From the NCBI GenBank assembly GCA_003153315.1, contig PLYA01000014.1, forward strand, positions 1-57,377: a stretch of 57,377 bases of DNA, written 5' to 3'. The stretch is from Bacteroidota bacterium. GTDB taxonomy: Bacteria > Bacteroidota > Bacteroidia > B-17B0 > Aurantibacillaceae. This document shows, one piece after another, positions 16,667 to 24,799 of the stretch; positions within the stretch are counted from its first letter, which is position 1; every line of letters begins with the position of its first letter. The translations under genes were made by a program, and so were the position numbers. A model generated the notes under the pieces. That model ran no database searches. It was not told the DNA's origin and worked only from the letters and a program-made list of their open reading frames with translations.

Positions 16667-17287
16667 TTTCTATTAACAAACTTAATTTGATTTATATTCC
16701 CTTTATTATTACCCATTTAAAGTAATCAAAGTAACTGTGTTCAAAACCTATTAGTTCATCTGCCTACAACTTACTTAATTACTAAAATTATAAACAAATG
16801 TATGCTAAAAATATTAGCATAACAAAAATCAGAGGAATATTTTTATATCAATAGCTACCGATTTCCCACCAAAAACCACCCTACATTAAGCCCTCAACTA
16901 CCTACATTAGGTTTTTAGGTAGGCATGTAAGAAACTAAGGTAAGGTGATAAGATATTATACCCCCACATAACAAGCATGAGGTAGGGAGATAAGAACGTA
17001 ATGTGCATACATAAGCGCACCAAGTAGCATGATAAAACCCCCAACCCCTACATTAGGAGTTTGAAGTAGGGTGATAAGCGTGTGAGGTGCCTATTTTAGA
17101 ACCTTGTGTACATACCTTGGCGTTTCGGGTAGGTAGTTAAGAACATGATATAGGGAGATTGGAGCGTACTATAGGGTGTTTATGACTGCATAAAGGCAAT
17201 TCTTTCAGTCATCAAGCAACATTTAGCAGGTATCAGACAATATTACCTGCTTATTGCTACCTGTTACTTGTTAAATGCTACCTGTTA
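16667..17287. repeat. 620-bp gene-free region with degenerate repeats
   Basis: No credible gene. Between about 16860 and 17190 the plus strand has diverged copies of a unit like GGTAGGGAGATAAGAACG: at 16940, 16981, 17065, 17130 and 17150. CCTACATTAgg is also repeated at about 16880, 16905 and 17046. From 17200 to 17290 short 'ACCTGTTA/ACCTGCTTA' words recur. Spacing is irregular and there are no CRISPR-like spacers. Confidence 0.55.
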
Positions 17288-18061
17288 TTAGCCGGTAGCG
17301 GGTGGTGTGGTAGTGGTACCCGTAGTTGGGGTTGTGGTAGGGGTAGTTGTTGGATGTGGTGATGCCGATGTGCGCGATATATAGTTATATGTGGTACTCC
17401 AGGGGCTTTTTAGTTTCCCGTCTTCGGCACGTACCTGCACAGCAGTATCAACGTTTCTTACTAAACCTGTCAATATTAAATCAGTACTGCTCACAGCAGA
17501 TAGCTGGGTTACCCACACACTGGTAGCCGTAGCAGGCGCAGCGGTGGTGCGTACGCTGTATTTTAAGTTTACTTTAGGCGTGGTTTTTGTGGTGCCGGCT
17601 GCTTCTTTCTTTTTCTTTACCAGGTTAATTTTTGCCTCTCCGTCTGCACGTTTCTTATCACTTATGTTTGATATAACGGGCGCAGGTGGTACACCATGTT
17701 TGGTGGGTTGCGCATTGTGGTCGAAACCGCTTAAATTAATAATAGCCAAATTATGATTAGCCACCGTGTTGGCATAAGTAAGCAAGGGTTTCAAAAAGGT
17801 ATCATGCACCAAAACCGATTGCAAATCGCGTGCATTAATATTATCGCTATTGCCCTTTGCCGATGCAATAAGCGTACCCAGCTTGGTTACTGCACCCAAA
17901 AAACCCGTGGTGGTAGTGCCTAATGCTATGGGTATTGCTGTAAACGTACCTGTATTTACATACATGCCGTCTGTAATTATGTTATTAGCCAAATTATAAA
18001 CTTCTACAGGCTCTAAGGCGGTGCAGTGCATTACGGCTAAGTTTGGGTGGGTTGCTGCCAT
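17288..18061 (-). CDS. Fibronectin type III-like protein with Thr/Pro-rich tail
   Basis: 257 residues, no signal peptide. Residues 1-125 are Ala/Thr/Asn-rich and helical in pattern with no family I can name. After a Lys-rich linker (about 140-160) residues 160-228 look like one FnIII-type sandwich (LKYSVRTTAAPA ... VQVRAEDGKLKSPWSTTYNY). The last 28 residues are almost only Thr, Pro and Gly. Such proteins occur as orphan genes in Bacteroidota and their role is not known. It stands alone between the repeat region and an XRE gene. Confidence 0.6.
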   Translation of the reverse strand: MAATHPNLAVMHCTALEPVEVYNLANNIITDGMYVNTGTFTAIPIALGTTTTGFLGAVTKLGTLIASAKGNSDNINARDLQSVLVHDTFLKPLLTYANTVANHNLAIINLSGFDHNAQPTKHGVPPAPVISNISDKKRADGEAKINLVKKKKEAAGTTKTTPKVNLKYSVRTTAAPATATSVWVTQLSAVSSTDLILTGLVRNVDTAVQVRAEDGKLKSPWSTTYNYISRTSASPHPTTTPTTTPTTGTTTTPPATG

Positions 18062-18130
18062 GATATTGTTTTATTCGTTTTTAATTGTTTATTTATTTTT
18101 GCCTCATGTATTCGCTACGCTCGGCTGTTT

Positions 18131-18367
18131 TTAAGGGTTAGGGTTTGTATTTAAAAAATCTTCGTGCTTGCAGTTAAGCGCAAAAATTATTTTATCTAAG
18201 TAATCTAAACTCATGCTTATTTTTCCTGTTTCAACTCTCCACACATATTGCCTGTCGGCACCAATCAAATCGCCAAGCTCCTGTTGGGTAAGTTTATTCT
18301 TCTCTCTGAAGAATTTTATCTTCCGCCCGATGATTGCTTTTGTAGTATGTGTGAAAGAACTTTGCAA
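18131..18367 (-). CDS. XRE-type helix-turn-helix regulator
   Basis: 78 residues. HTH motif IGRKIKFFREKNKLTQQELGDLIGADRQYVWRVETGKISMSLDYL is the Cro/CI-type five-helix domain with QQELG and YVWRVE recognition segment. The start codon is TTG at 18367; no ATG is available before the HTH, so the true N-terminus is uncertain. Whether it controls the FnIII-like gene 70 bp downstream is not visible. Confidence 0.8.
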   Translation of the reverse strand: MQSSFTHTTKAIIGRKIKFFREKNKLTQQELGDLIGADRQYVWRVETGKISMSLDYLDKIIFALNCKHEDFLNTNPNP

Positions 18368-18415
18368 ATAAAAATCATTTTAATAAAACGCTTGTAACCA
18401 TAATATGACTACAAA

Positions 18416-18448
18416 TAAAAAAGCCCACTTTTTTAGGAGTGGGCTTTT
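18416..18448 (-). terminator. Terminator after the DUF6958/VOC/AraC set
   Basis: 11-bp perfect stem: AAAAGCCCACT at 18419-18429 with AGTGGGCTTTT at 18438-18448, T tract on the minus strand. Lies 58 bp after the DUF6958-like stop. It may also stop plus-strand transcripts. Confidence 0.85.
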
Positions 18449-18506
18449 GATGAACTGAATTTATTGCTCGTTTTACAGCAATATTAAGTTTATTCATTTT
18501 ATTTAA

Positions 18507-18794
18507 TCAAGCAATAGTAAATTTTAACGAAGATTTATCTCCAAGCCTTTTGATTTCATTTTTTGCTTCTAAGTCAAGCTTAACCCATTCCATGTGCCAT
18601 TCAATAGAGCCTTCAAATTTTGTTTTACTCTTTTTAAATTCTTCTGTTATTGCCCGTTTAATTTCCGCATGACTTAATTCACCTTTTGTCTTTAGAAGGT
18701 TTAGAAGGGTTTTTCTCATCACATCATATTTTCCTCTAGTCATACTTACAGCCTTTTTTCCGACAGGATGTTCGAGTTGAATTCTTTGTTCCAT
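18507..18794 (-). CDS. Small DUF6958-like protein
   Basis: 95 residues from ATG 18794 (an upstream extension to 18827 overlaps the VOC gene). Sequence MEQRIQLEHPVGKKAVSMTRGKYDVM followed by an HTH-like pair of helices (LLNLLKTKGELSHAEIKRAI) and IEWHMEWVKLDLEAKNEI is, as I recall, the DUF6958 family. The helix pattern suggests a small winged-helix or adaptor protein. It is last in a set with an AraC regulator and two VOC proteins, a set often seen together in Bacteroidota. No function is known. Confidence 0.7.
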   Translation of the reverse strand: MEQRIQLEHPVGKKAVSMTRGKYDVMRKTLLNLLKTKGELSHAEIKRAITEEFKKSKTKFEGSIEWHMEWVKLDLEAKNEIKRLGDKSSLKFTIA

Positions 18795-18799
18795 GCTGA

Positions 18800-19210
18800 T
18801 TATTTTTTTTGTCCGAGTGAAAACCAATTTCCGGAATCATCTTTGAATAATGCCTCGATAGCATAAAACTCTTCTTTTGGCTCTTTAGTAAATACAACGC
18901 CCTTCTTTTTCAATTCTTCGTATGTTGCATAAATGTCATTGCACTCAAAAACTCCAAAGCCAAATGTTCCTTTCTTGACAAGATTACGCATCTGTTCCGC
19001 AGTTTCCTTTGTAAACATCATTCCCTCTGTAATTGGCATTAAAGAAATTTCTAAATCCGGCTGTTCAGGCGGGCAAACTGTTAGCCAACGTACATCTGGT
19101 CCTACTGGCGCATCTGTATGAACTTTAAATCCGAGTTTATTAACGTAAAACTCATAAGCGCTGTCTTGATTAAGAACAAATACGCTAACGTGGTTCATTT
19201 TTGTAATCAT
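18800..19210 (-). CDS. VOC-family (glyoxalase-like) protein 1
   Basis: 136 residues with the paired beta-alpha-beta-beta-beta modules of the vicinal oxygen chelate fold: MNHVSVFVLNQDSAYEFYVNKLGFKVHTD opens module one and FGVFECNDIYATYEELKKKGVVFTKEP opens module two, ending FKDDSGNWFSLGQ. Such proteins bind a metal and act on small molecules or confer resistance. Substrate unknown. 5 bp before the DUF6958-like start, 11 bp after VOC 2. Confidence 0.85.
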   Translation of the reverse strand: MITKMNHVSVFVLNQDSAYEFYVNKLGFKVHTDAPVGPDVRWLTVCPPEQPDLEISLMPITEGMMFTKETAEQMRNLVKKGTFGFGVFECNDIYATYEELKKKGVVFTKEPKEEFYAIEALFKDDSGNWFSLGQKK

Positions 19211-19221
19211 TGTTTTTTAAA

Positions 19222-19611
19222 TTAATGGGTTGGTTCCTGATTCAAATAAATTTTATTTCCATAAAGATCTTGTAACATCACTCCTGTTCCATATGGTTGT
19301 ACATTGGGCTCTCCTTCAAATTTAACTCCATTTGCTTTCATTTGTTTGTACTCTCTAATACAATCATCGGTTTCGATACTGAATAGGGGAAGATCAGCAG
19401 CCTGCTTGCCTATTATGGCTTTTTGTGTTTCATTTCTAGCAAGTTCGAGATTAATACAAAATCCTTTATCATCAGGAAGCCTAACAAGCAGCCATCTGTA
19501 ATCTCCTAATTTTCTATCTTCAGAAATTTCGAAGCCAAGTTTTTCTTTATAAAACTTTAACGCCTCGTTCTGGTCATGTGTTAATACTTTAAATAGTGGA
19601 ACTCGTTTCAT
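19222..19611 (-). CDS. VOC-family (glyoxalase-like) protein 2
   Basis: 129 residues, the same two-module fold as its neighbour but clearly diverged from it: LFKVLTHDQNEALKFYKEKLGFEISED in module one, FSIETDDCIREYKQMKANGVKFEGEP in module two, ending LQDLYGNKIYLNQE. Together the two genes look like an old tandem duplication or a heterodimer pair. Substrate unknown. 44 bp after the AraC-type gene. Confidence 0.85.
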   Translation of the reverse strand: MKRVPLFKVLTHDQNEALKFYKEKLGFEISEDRKLGDYRWLLVRLPDDKGFCINLELARNETQKAIIGKQAADLPLFSIETDDCIREYKQMKANGVKFEGEPNVQPYGTGVMLQDLYGNKIYLNQEPTH

Positions 19612-19655
19612 AATTATTTTTTTTTAAAGTTTGAATGGCAAAAATCAATATTTAA

Positions 19656-20108
19656 CTAATCTTCGGCTTCTCCAAAATTGCTCTTTTTTGTCCAGCCATT
19701 TTTATCTGCGAAACAACCTGGAATAAAATTGAGGGGAGTTTTAAAAATTTGTGCTTTACGTTTCTTCTGTTGAAGCAGGTAGTTATGAGGCGTTTGTTTT
19801 ACAATTCGTTTAAAAAGCCCGGTAAATGAACTGATACTATCAAAGCCAACTGAATAACATACTTCTGCAACGGGAATATCAGCCTTCAATAGTTGCATTG
19901 CTTTTTCAATTCGCACAACAGTTAGGTATTGGTGAGGGGTTTTACCATAAACTTTTTTGAACAATCGGATGAAATGAAATTTTGAAAAGGATGCTTCGTC
20001 AGCAATATTATCAAGGTCAATGTTATTTGCATAATTAGTATCAATAAAAAGTTTAGCCTGAACAATTCGTCTGTATAAATATACTTTAGGGTATTGTTCA
20101 ATTGTCAT
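19656..20108 (-). CDS. AraC-family transcriptional regulator
   Basis: 150 residues from ATG 20108. The DNA-binding domain occupies residues 15-115: two HTHs, ANNIDLDNIADEASFSKFHFIRLFKKVYGKTPHQYL and VAEVCYSVGFDSISSFTGLFKRIVKQTPHNYL, exactly the AraC/XylS signature. There is no N-terminal sensor domain, so signal sensing would have to be elsewhere, or the short tail takes part. First gene of the set, so it probably controls the VOC genes. Confidence 0.9.
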   Translation of the reverse strand: MTIEQYPKVYLYRRIVQAKLFIDTNYANNIDLDNIADEASFSKFHFIRLFKKVYGKTPHQYLTVVRIEKAMQLLKADIPVAEVCYSVGFDSISSFTGLFKRIVKQTPHNYLLQQKKRKAQIFKTPLNFIPGCFADKNGWTKKSNFGEAED

Positions 20109-20178
20109 AGATAAATTCAAGTTTTATTTGCTTATACCTTTATAATTAAGTGCAAGTTAGAAAATCCCCTTAATATCG

Positions 20179-20295
20179 CGTTAGGGATTGCAACGAAAAT
20201 CCTTTTGTTGTAATCAGCAAAAGATTGAAGTGAAAAGCCCGCCGGCGCATGAGATTGCTTCGTGTCTCGCAATGACGAAATGCGCCGGAACGCCC
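20179..20295 (-). repeat. Composite GGCGTTCC repeat, right copy
   Basis: Inverted partner of the copy at 14679-14787. The 27-bp block at 20179-20205 matches 14761-14787 exactly, and GGAACGCCC ends the element near 20295. Its inner palindrome is a different common one, containing CATTGCGAGACACGAAGCA on the minus strand. The rest of the 20109-20456 gap holds the histidine kinase promoter and nothing else I recognise. Confidence 0.8.
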
Positions 20296-20410
20296 AAATA
20301 GAGATTAGCTAATTGTTTTTTATTTCTTGAGGCAATGGGTGGGATAAGTTTAGATTCTATTCTATCCCACTCCATTTAATCTAAACATAATTCATTTGTT
20401 AAAATTGTTA

Positions 20411-20418
20411 TACATTTG
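20411..20418 (+). promoter_or_regulatory. -7 element of the V4R-histidine kinase gene
   Basis: TACATTTG, a full match to TAnnTTTG, 39 bp before the ATG. No good TTG lies at the expected -33 position. Confidence 0.45.
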
Positions 20419-20456
20419 AATAACCTAACTCTTATAAGTTAAGTCTTAGAAAAGAA

Positions 20457-21890
20457 ATGGACCAATCTGAAAAGCAAAATATTAGGGAGCTTAAAAGAGA
20501 AAACGAGCTGCTTAAAAAGGAAAATCAAAAACTAAAGGACTTCTATAAGTCTTCAACTAAAACTACGGTAAAAGTTCCAAAATCTATTCAGCCTATTTTT
20601 AGTAAAGCTGAAAAACTGGTAAAAGATTATTTTAGTTCCTTAAAATTTGATCCGTCCAAAGGATGTATTGAGATTAATAATGAGCGTTATATTCTGGTGC
20701 GGGCTTCGGCGCTATCGCATGAGTTTTTAAACAGTATTAAATATTTGTATAAAGACAGGGGCGAGGAAGAATCTCTTAGCATAGGTAAAAATATTTTATT
20801 TGATTTATCGCATGTTTTGGGTTTGGATGATGCGCGTAACTTTCAAAAAAAAATGAATTTGAAAGATCCAATTAGTAAGCTATCTGCTGGGCCCATATAT
20901 TTTGCCTATACAGGCTGGGCTTTTGTGGATATTTTGCCTGAAAGTAAACCATCTTTAGACGAAAGTTTTTTCCTTAAATACCATCACCCTTATTCTTTTG
21001 AAGCCGATTCGTGGATTAAAGCAGGAAAAAAATCTAAAACGGCTGTTTGTATTATGAATGCCGGTTATTCAAGCGGGTGGACAGAAGCCAGTTTTAATAT
21101 GCCGCTAACTGCTGTAGAAATATCCTGCCGTGCAAAAGGAGATGCCACTTGTACTTTTATCATGGCACCTCCGCATAAAATTGACAGTTATCTACCTAAA
21201 AGCAAAGGCAAAAAAAACAAATCTGATATTGAAATCCCATATTTTCTTGAACGCAAAAGGGTAGAAGAAAAACTTAATTCATCATTGGCCGAAAAGGAAT
21301 TTCTGCTAAAAGAAATTCATCACAGGGTAAAGAATAATTTCCAAATCATATCGAGTTTACTTAACCTGCAAGCACAAAGTATTAGCGAGCCGGCCAGCAG
21401 GGAAAAATATACCGAAAGCATTCATCGTATTAAAGCAATGGCTATCATACATGAATTGCTTTATAAATCTAAAAATTTATCCATCATAAAAATTAAAGAC
21501 TACCTGAATGAACTGGTGTCTTATCTTGCCGATACTTACAATATAGACAAGCACATTCATGTTAACTTAAAAATTAATGTGCAAAAACAATTTATTGAAA
21601 TAGATAAAGCCATTCCCTGTGGAATTATCATTAATGAATTAGTAACGAATTCGTTTAAGTATGCTTTTAAAAATACCAACAAGGGGATTATAAATATTTT
21701 TTTTACTGAAAAACAAAATCAATATAGCCTTGTTGTTTCAGATAACGGGGATGGATTCATTAATCCAACTAATGTAAAAAATAATAACACACTTGGATTA
21801 GAACTTGTAAACTCATTAGTAGAACAATTAGAAGGTACTTTAAAAACAGAAACAAAAAAAGGAACTACGTTTACTATCAGTTTCTTTTAA
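20457..21890 (+). CDS. Cytosolic sensor histidine kinase with V4R domain
   Basis: 477 residues, no membrane segment. Residues 1-30 form a charged coiled coil. Residues 45-240 contain a V4R (4-vinyl reductase/XylR-N) small-molecule sensor, ending in its signature [14 protein letters not shown] with Cys224 and Cys232. Then a HisKA_2 dimerization region [20 protein letters not shown] with the phospho-acceptor His about 289, and a HATPase with [16 protein letters not shown] (N box), DNGDGF (G1) and TLGLELV (G2). This kinase type often works without a response regulator next door, as here. V4R domains bind hydrophobic ligands, so a lipid or aromatic compound may be the signal (inference). Confidence 0.88.
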   Translation: MDQSEKQNIRELKRENELLKKENQKLKDFYKSSTKTTVKVPKSIQPIFSKAEKLVKDYFSSLKFDPSKGCIEINNERYILVRASALSHEFLNSIKYLYKDRGEEESLSIGKNILFDLSHVLGLDDARNFQKKMNLKDPISKLSAGPIYFAYTGWAFVDILPESKPSLDESFFLKYHHPYSFEADSWIKAGKKSKTAVCIMNAGYSSGWTEASFNMPLTAVEISCRAKGDATCTFIMAPPHKIDSYLPKSKGKKNKSDIEIPYFLERKRVEEKLNSSLAEKEFLLKEIHHRVKNNFQIISSLLNLQAQSISEPASREKYTESIHRIKAMAIIHELLYKSKNLSIIKIKDYLNELVSYLADTYNIDKHIHVNLKINVQKQFIEIDKAIPCGIIINELVTNSFKYAFKNTNKGIINIFFTEKQNQYSLVVSDNGDGFINPTNVKNNNTLGLELVNSLVEQLEGTLKTETKKGTTFTISFF

Positions 21891-21904
21891 CGTCTTATAC
21901 ACTA

Positions 21905-23686
21905 TTACCGCAACCCATTATTGTTACTATAAATGGCTGCATAAGCTTCTTTATTGGCATTCATAATTACCTTGCGTTTTAAAGATAGTTTAGGTGTCAT
22001 TTCGCCACGCTCTATGCTCCACTCTGCCGGCAATAGTTCTATCTTTTTTATCTGTTCGTAATGTGCCAGGTCTTTATTGGCATGTTCAACTTCTTTCATA
22101 AGACGGGCGATTACTTGCGGGTTTTTAACCATTTCTATATTGGTGGTATAGGTAATGTTGTGTTTGGCACACCATTCTTTCACAAAATTAAAAGCAGGCA
22201 CTATAAAGGCAGCAGGGAATTTCTCATTTTCGCCAATAACCATAGCTTGTTCTATAAAGCGACTTTCCTTTAGTTTATTTTCTATTATTTGCGGAGTAAT
22301 GTATTTACCACCCGATGTTTTAAATATCTCTTTCTTGCGGTCGGTTATTTTTAAAAACTTGCCGTCTTCTATAATGCCAATATCACCTGTATGAAACCAA
22401 CCTTCTTCATCCATAACTTCTTTGGTTAAATCGGGGTGGTTGTAATAACCCATCATTACGTTGGGTCCTTTTACGCAAATCTCTCCGTCTTCGGCAATCT
22501 TAACCTTTACATTGCTGATGATAGGTCCAACGGTTCCAATTTTGGTATCATTTTCGTTATAGGTATTTACTGCTACAACAGGCGAAGTTTCGGTTAAACC
22601 GTATCCTTCCAGCACTTTAATTCTTGCTGCATGAAACACTTTTGCCAAACGAGGTTGCAAAGCAGAACCACCTGATGCAATGGCTACTACATTTCCACCC
22701 AATGCTTCGCGCCATTTATTAAAAATAAGTTTGTTGGCAATGCTTAATTGGAACTCATACCACCAACCATTAGCCCGATGTTGCTCATAACGCAAGCCTA
22801 AGTTTAATGCCCAAAAGAATAACATCTTTTTAATGCCCTTTAAATCAGAGCCTGTGGCAACAATTCTTTCATATACTTTTTCCAGCAAACGCGGAACAGT
22901 AACAAATATCTGCGGTTTTATATCTCTTAAATTAGCTGCTATGGTATCCATACTTTCGGCATAATAAACCGACATGCCTTGGCTTAAATACAGATAAGAG
23001 AGCATACGTTCAAAAACATGATTAAGCGGTAAGAAGCTAAGCGCGCGCCATTCTTTTTGAAACGGACATAAAACCTGTGTAGCAATCACATTGCTGATAA
23101 AATTATGATGAGAAAGCATTACACCCTTAGGGTTTCCGGTTGTGCCGGAAGTGTATATAATAGTAGCTAAATCTGTATTTTTAATGGTAGCTTTTATTTC
23201 TTCCAGTTTCTTTTCCTGAGGATTTTTGCTGCCAATAGCCATTAAATCTTCCAGATTTCTTACCCCTTCAATTCTTGAGAAAGAAAATATTTCTTTAACC
23301 GAAGAACCTTCGGCACATAGCTTTACTTTATCATACAAAGCATCATTAGAAACAAAGAAGTATTTTATTTGAGCATCTTTAATAACAAACTTTAAATCGT
23401 TATCACTCATGGTTGGATACAAAGGTGTGTTGATAGCACCTGTTTGCAAACATGCATGGTCAACAAAGTTCCACTCGGGGCGGTTGGTGGATATCAAACC
23501 TATTTTATCTCCTTTCTTGATGTCTAAATCAATAAAGGCATAACTCAAAAAGTTCACGCAATCGATATATTCTAACGTACTGTATTTGCGCCAGCGTTGG
23601 TTTTCTTTAGCGGCAAGCATGTCGTCTTTAGCAGGCATTTGCTTTAGGTTGGTTAGCAAATCAAATAATCTTAAGTCTTCTTTCAT
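21905..23686 (-). CDS. Long-chain fatty acid-CoA ligase (AMP-forming)
   Basis: 593 residues, typical long-chain acyl-CoA synthetase size. AMP-binding motif IIYTSGTTGNPKGVMLSH at about 184-201, the YGLTETSP core motif, GWFHTGDIG and the hinge DRKKEIFKTSGGKYI. Activates free fatty acids with ATP and CoA, the step before beta-oxidation. It lies 7 kb from the fad operon but shares its candidate operator (23700-23711), so it very likely belongs to the same regulon. ATG start at 23686, a few bases after a TATATTTA element. Confidence 0.92.
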   Translation of the reverse strand: MKEDLRLFDLLTNLKQMPAKDDMLAAKENQRWRKYSTLEYIDCVNFLSYAFIDLDIKKGDKIGLISTNRPEWNFVDHACLQTGAINTPLYPTMSDNDLKFVIKDAQIKYFFVSNDALYDKVKLCAEGSSVKEIFSFSRIEGVRNLEDLMAIGSKNPQEKKLEEIKATIKNTDLATIIYTSGTTGNPKGVMLSHHNFISNVIATQVLCPFQKEWRALSFLPLNHVFERMLSYLYLSQGMSVYYAESMDTIAANLRDIKPQIFVTVPRLLEKVYERIVATGSDLKGIKKMLFFWALNLGLRYEQHRANGWWYEFQLSIANKLIFNKWREALGGNVVAIASGGSALQPRLAKVFHAARIKVLEGYGLTETSPVVAVNTYNENDTKIGTVGPIISNVKVKIAEDGEICVKGPNVMMGYYNHPDLTKEVMDEEGWFHTGDIGIIEDGKFLKITDRKKEIFKTSGGKYITPQIIENKLKESRFIEQAMVIGENEKFPAAFIVPAFNFVKEWCAKHNITYTTNIEMVKNPQVIARLMKEVEHANKDLAHYEQIKKIELLPAEWSIERGEMTPKLSLKRKVIMNANKEAYAAIYSNNNGLR

Positions 23687-23697
23687 TCGGTAAATAT

Positions 23698-23728
23698 ATT
23701 ATGCGTGCATAAAAATAATATATATTTG
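23698..23728. promoter_or_regulatory. Divergent promoter with candidate MarR operator
   Basis: Palindrome TATGCGTGCATA at 23700-23711, identical to that upstream of marR. TATATTTG at 23721-23728 is the -7 element for the plus-strand gene, and the palindrome covers its -33 region. A TATATTTA on the minus strand right beside the palindrome may serve the ligase gene. Confidence 0.65.
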
Positions 23729-23747
23729 TAACACCAAAGTTAATAAA

Positions 23748-24743
23748 ATGATGTTAGGAAAAAACCTCACCGATTTATTAAAGATAGATTTCCCGATTAT
23801 TATGGCTCCCATGTTTTTGGTAAGTAACGAAGCTATGCTGAAAGCCGGCATGCAGGCGGGTATTATGGCAACCTTTCCTACGTTAAACTACCGTAAAGAA
23901 GGAGAATTAAATATACTCTTAAAAACCTTAGCTGCCTATAAAACACAAAATATAACAGGTAGTTACGGGGTTAATTTAATTGTACAGAAATCAAACCCAT
24001 TATATGTAAAGCATTTAAAAACTTGTGTAGAAAACAAAGTGCCTTTTTATATTACATCCTTAGGTAGCCCGAAAGAAGTAATTGAAGCAGCACATGCGTA
24101 TGGCGCTAAAGTGTTTTGCGATGTAACGAATATAGAGCATGCGCAAAAGTGTTACAGTTTAAATTGTGATGGTTTTATTGCAGTAGGACAAGGTGCGGGC
24201 GGACATGCAGGGCCAAACCCATTGCAGGTTTTGGTGCCGGCATTAAAGGCTAACTTTCCTGATAAACCAATTGTTGCTGCAGGTGGCATAACAAGCGGAG
24301 CAGGATTATTATCGGTACAAATACTGGGTGCAGCGGGTGTATCTATAGGTACACGTTTTATTGCCAGCATAGAAGCAGGGGTTAACCAACCTTATAAGGA
24401 TGCCATTGTAAACTCGCACATGGATGATATTGTAATGACGACTAAACTGTCGGGCACGCCATGTACCATTATTAATACGCCACAGGCACAAAAGATGGGT
24501 TATACCCAAAACTGGTTCGAGCGAGTGATGAGTAATAGTCCGCAAACAAAGAAGTGGTTTAAGATGTTTATTCAGGTAAACGGAATGAAGAAGTTAGAAC
24601 AATCTGTGCTACCCAATAATTATAAAACGCTTTGGTGTGCAGGGAAATCGGTTGAGTTGATTGACAGCATTATACCTTGTGCAGATATTATTGCCCAAAT
24701 AAAGACCGAATACAAACAGAAGCTGGAAGAGCTTAAGGCTTAA
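23748..24743 (+). CDS. Nitronate monooxygenase (2-nitropropane dioxygenase family)
   Basis: 331 residues. TIM-barrel FMN enzyme: IMAPMFLVSNEAM at the start, FIAVGQGAGGHAG at about 144-156 (FMN/catalytic His box) and VAAGGITSG at 176-184, GVSIGTRFIAS phosphate loop after it. Family oxidises alkyl nitronates; many members have other roles, some as enoyl reductase FabK-like enzymes. A divergent partner of the acyl-CoA synthetase sharing its operator suggests a role with fatty acid derivatives. Start is either of two adjacent ATG codons. Confidence 0.87.
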   Translation: MMLGKNLTDLLKIDFPIIMAPMFLVSNEAMLKAGMQAGIMATFPTLNYRKEGELNILLKTLAAYKTQNITGSYGVNLIVQKSNPLYVKHLKTCVENKVPFYITSLGSPKEVIEAAHAYGAKVFCDVTNIEHAQKCYSLNCDGFIAVGQGAGGHAGPNPLQVLVPALKANFPDKPIVAAGGITSGAGLLSVQILGAAGVSIGTRFIASIEAGVNQPYKDAIVNSHMDDIVMTTKLSGTPCTIINTPQAQKMGYTQNWFERVMSNSPQTKKWFKMFIQVNGMKKLEQSVLPNNYKTLWCAGKSVELIDSIIPCADIIAQIKTEYKQKLEELKA

Positions 24744-24799
24744 TAGCTATGTTATTGAAAAGGTAATATGTTAAAAGAATATTTCCGCATCTTTACAAC

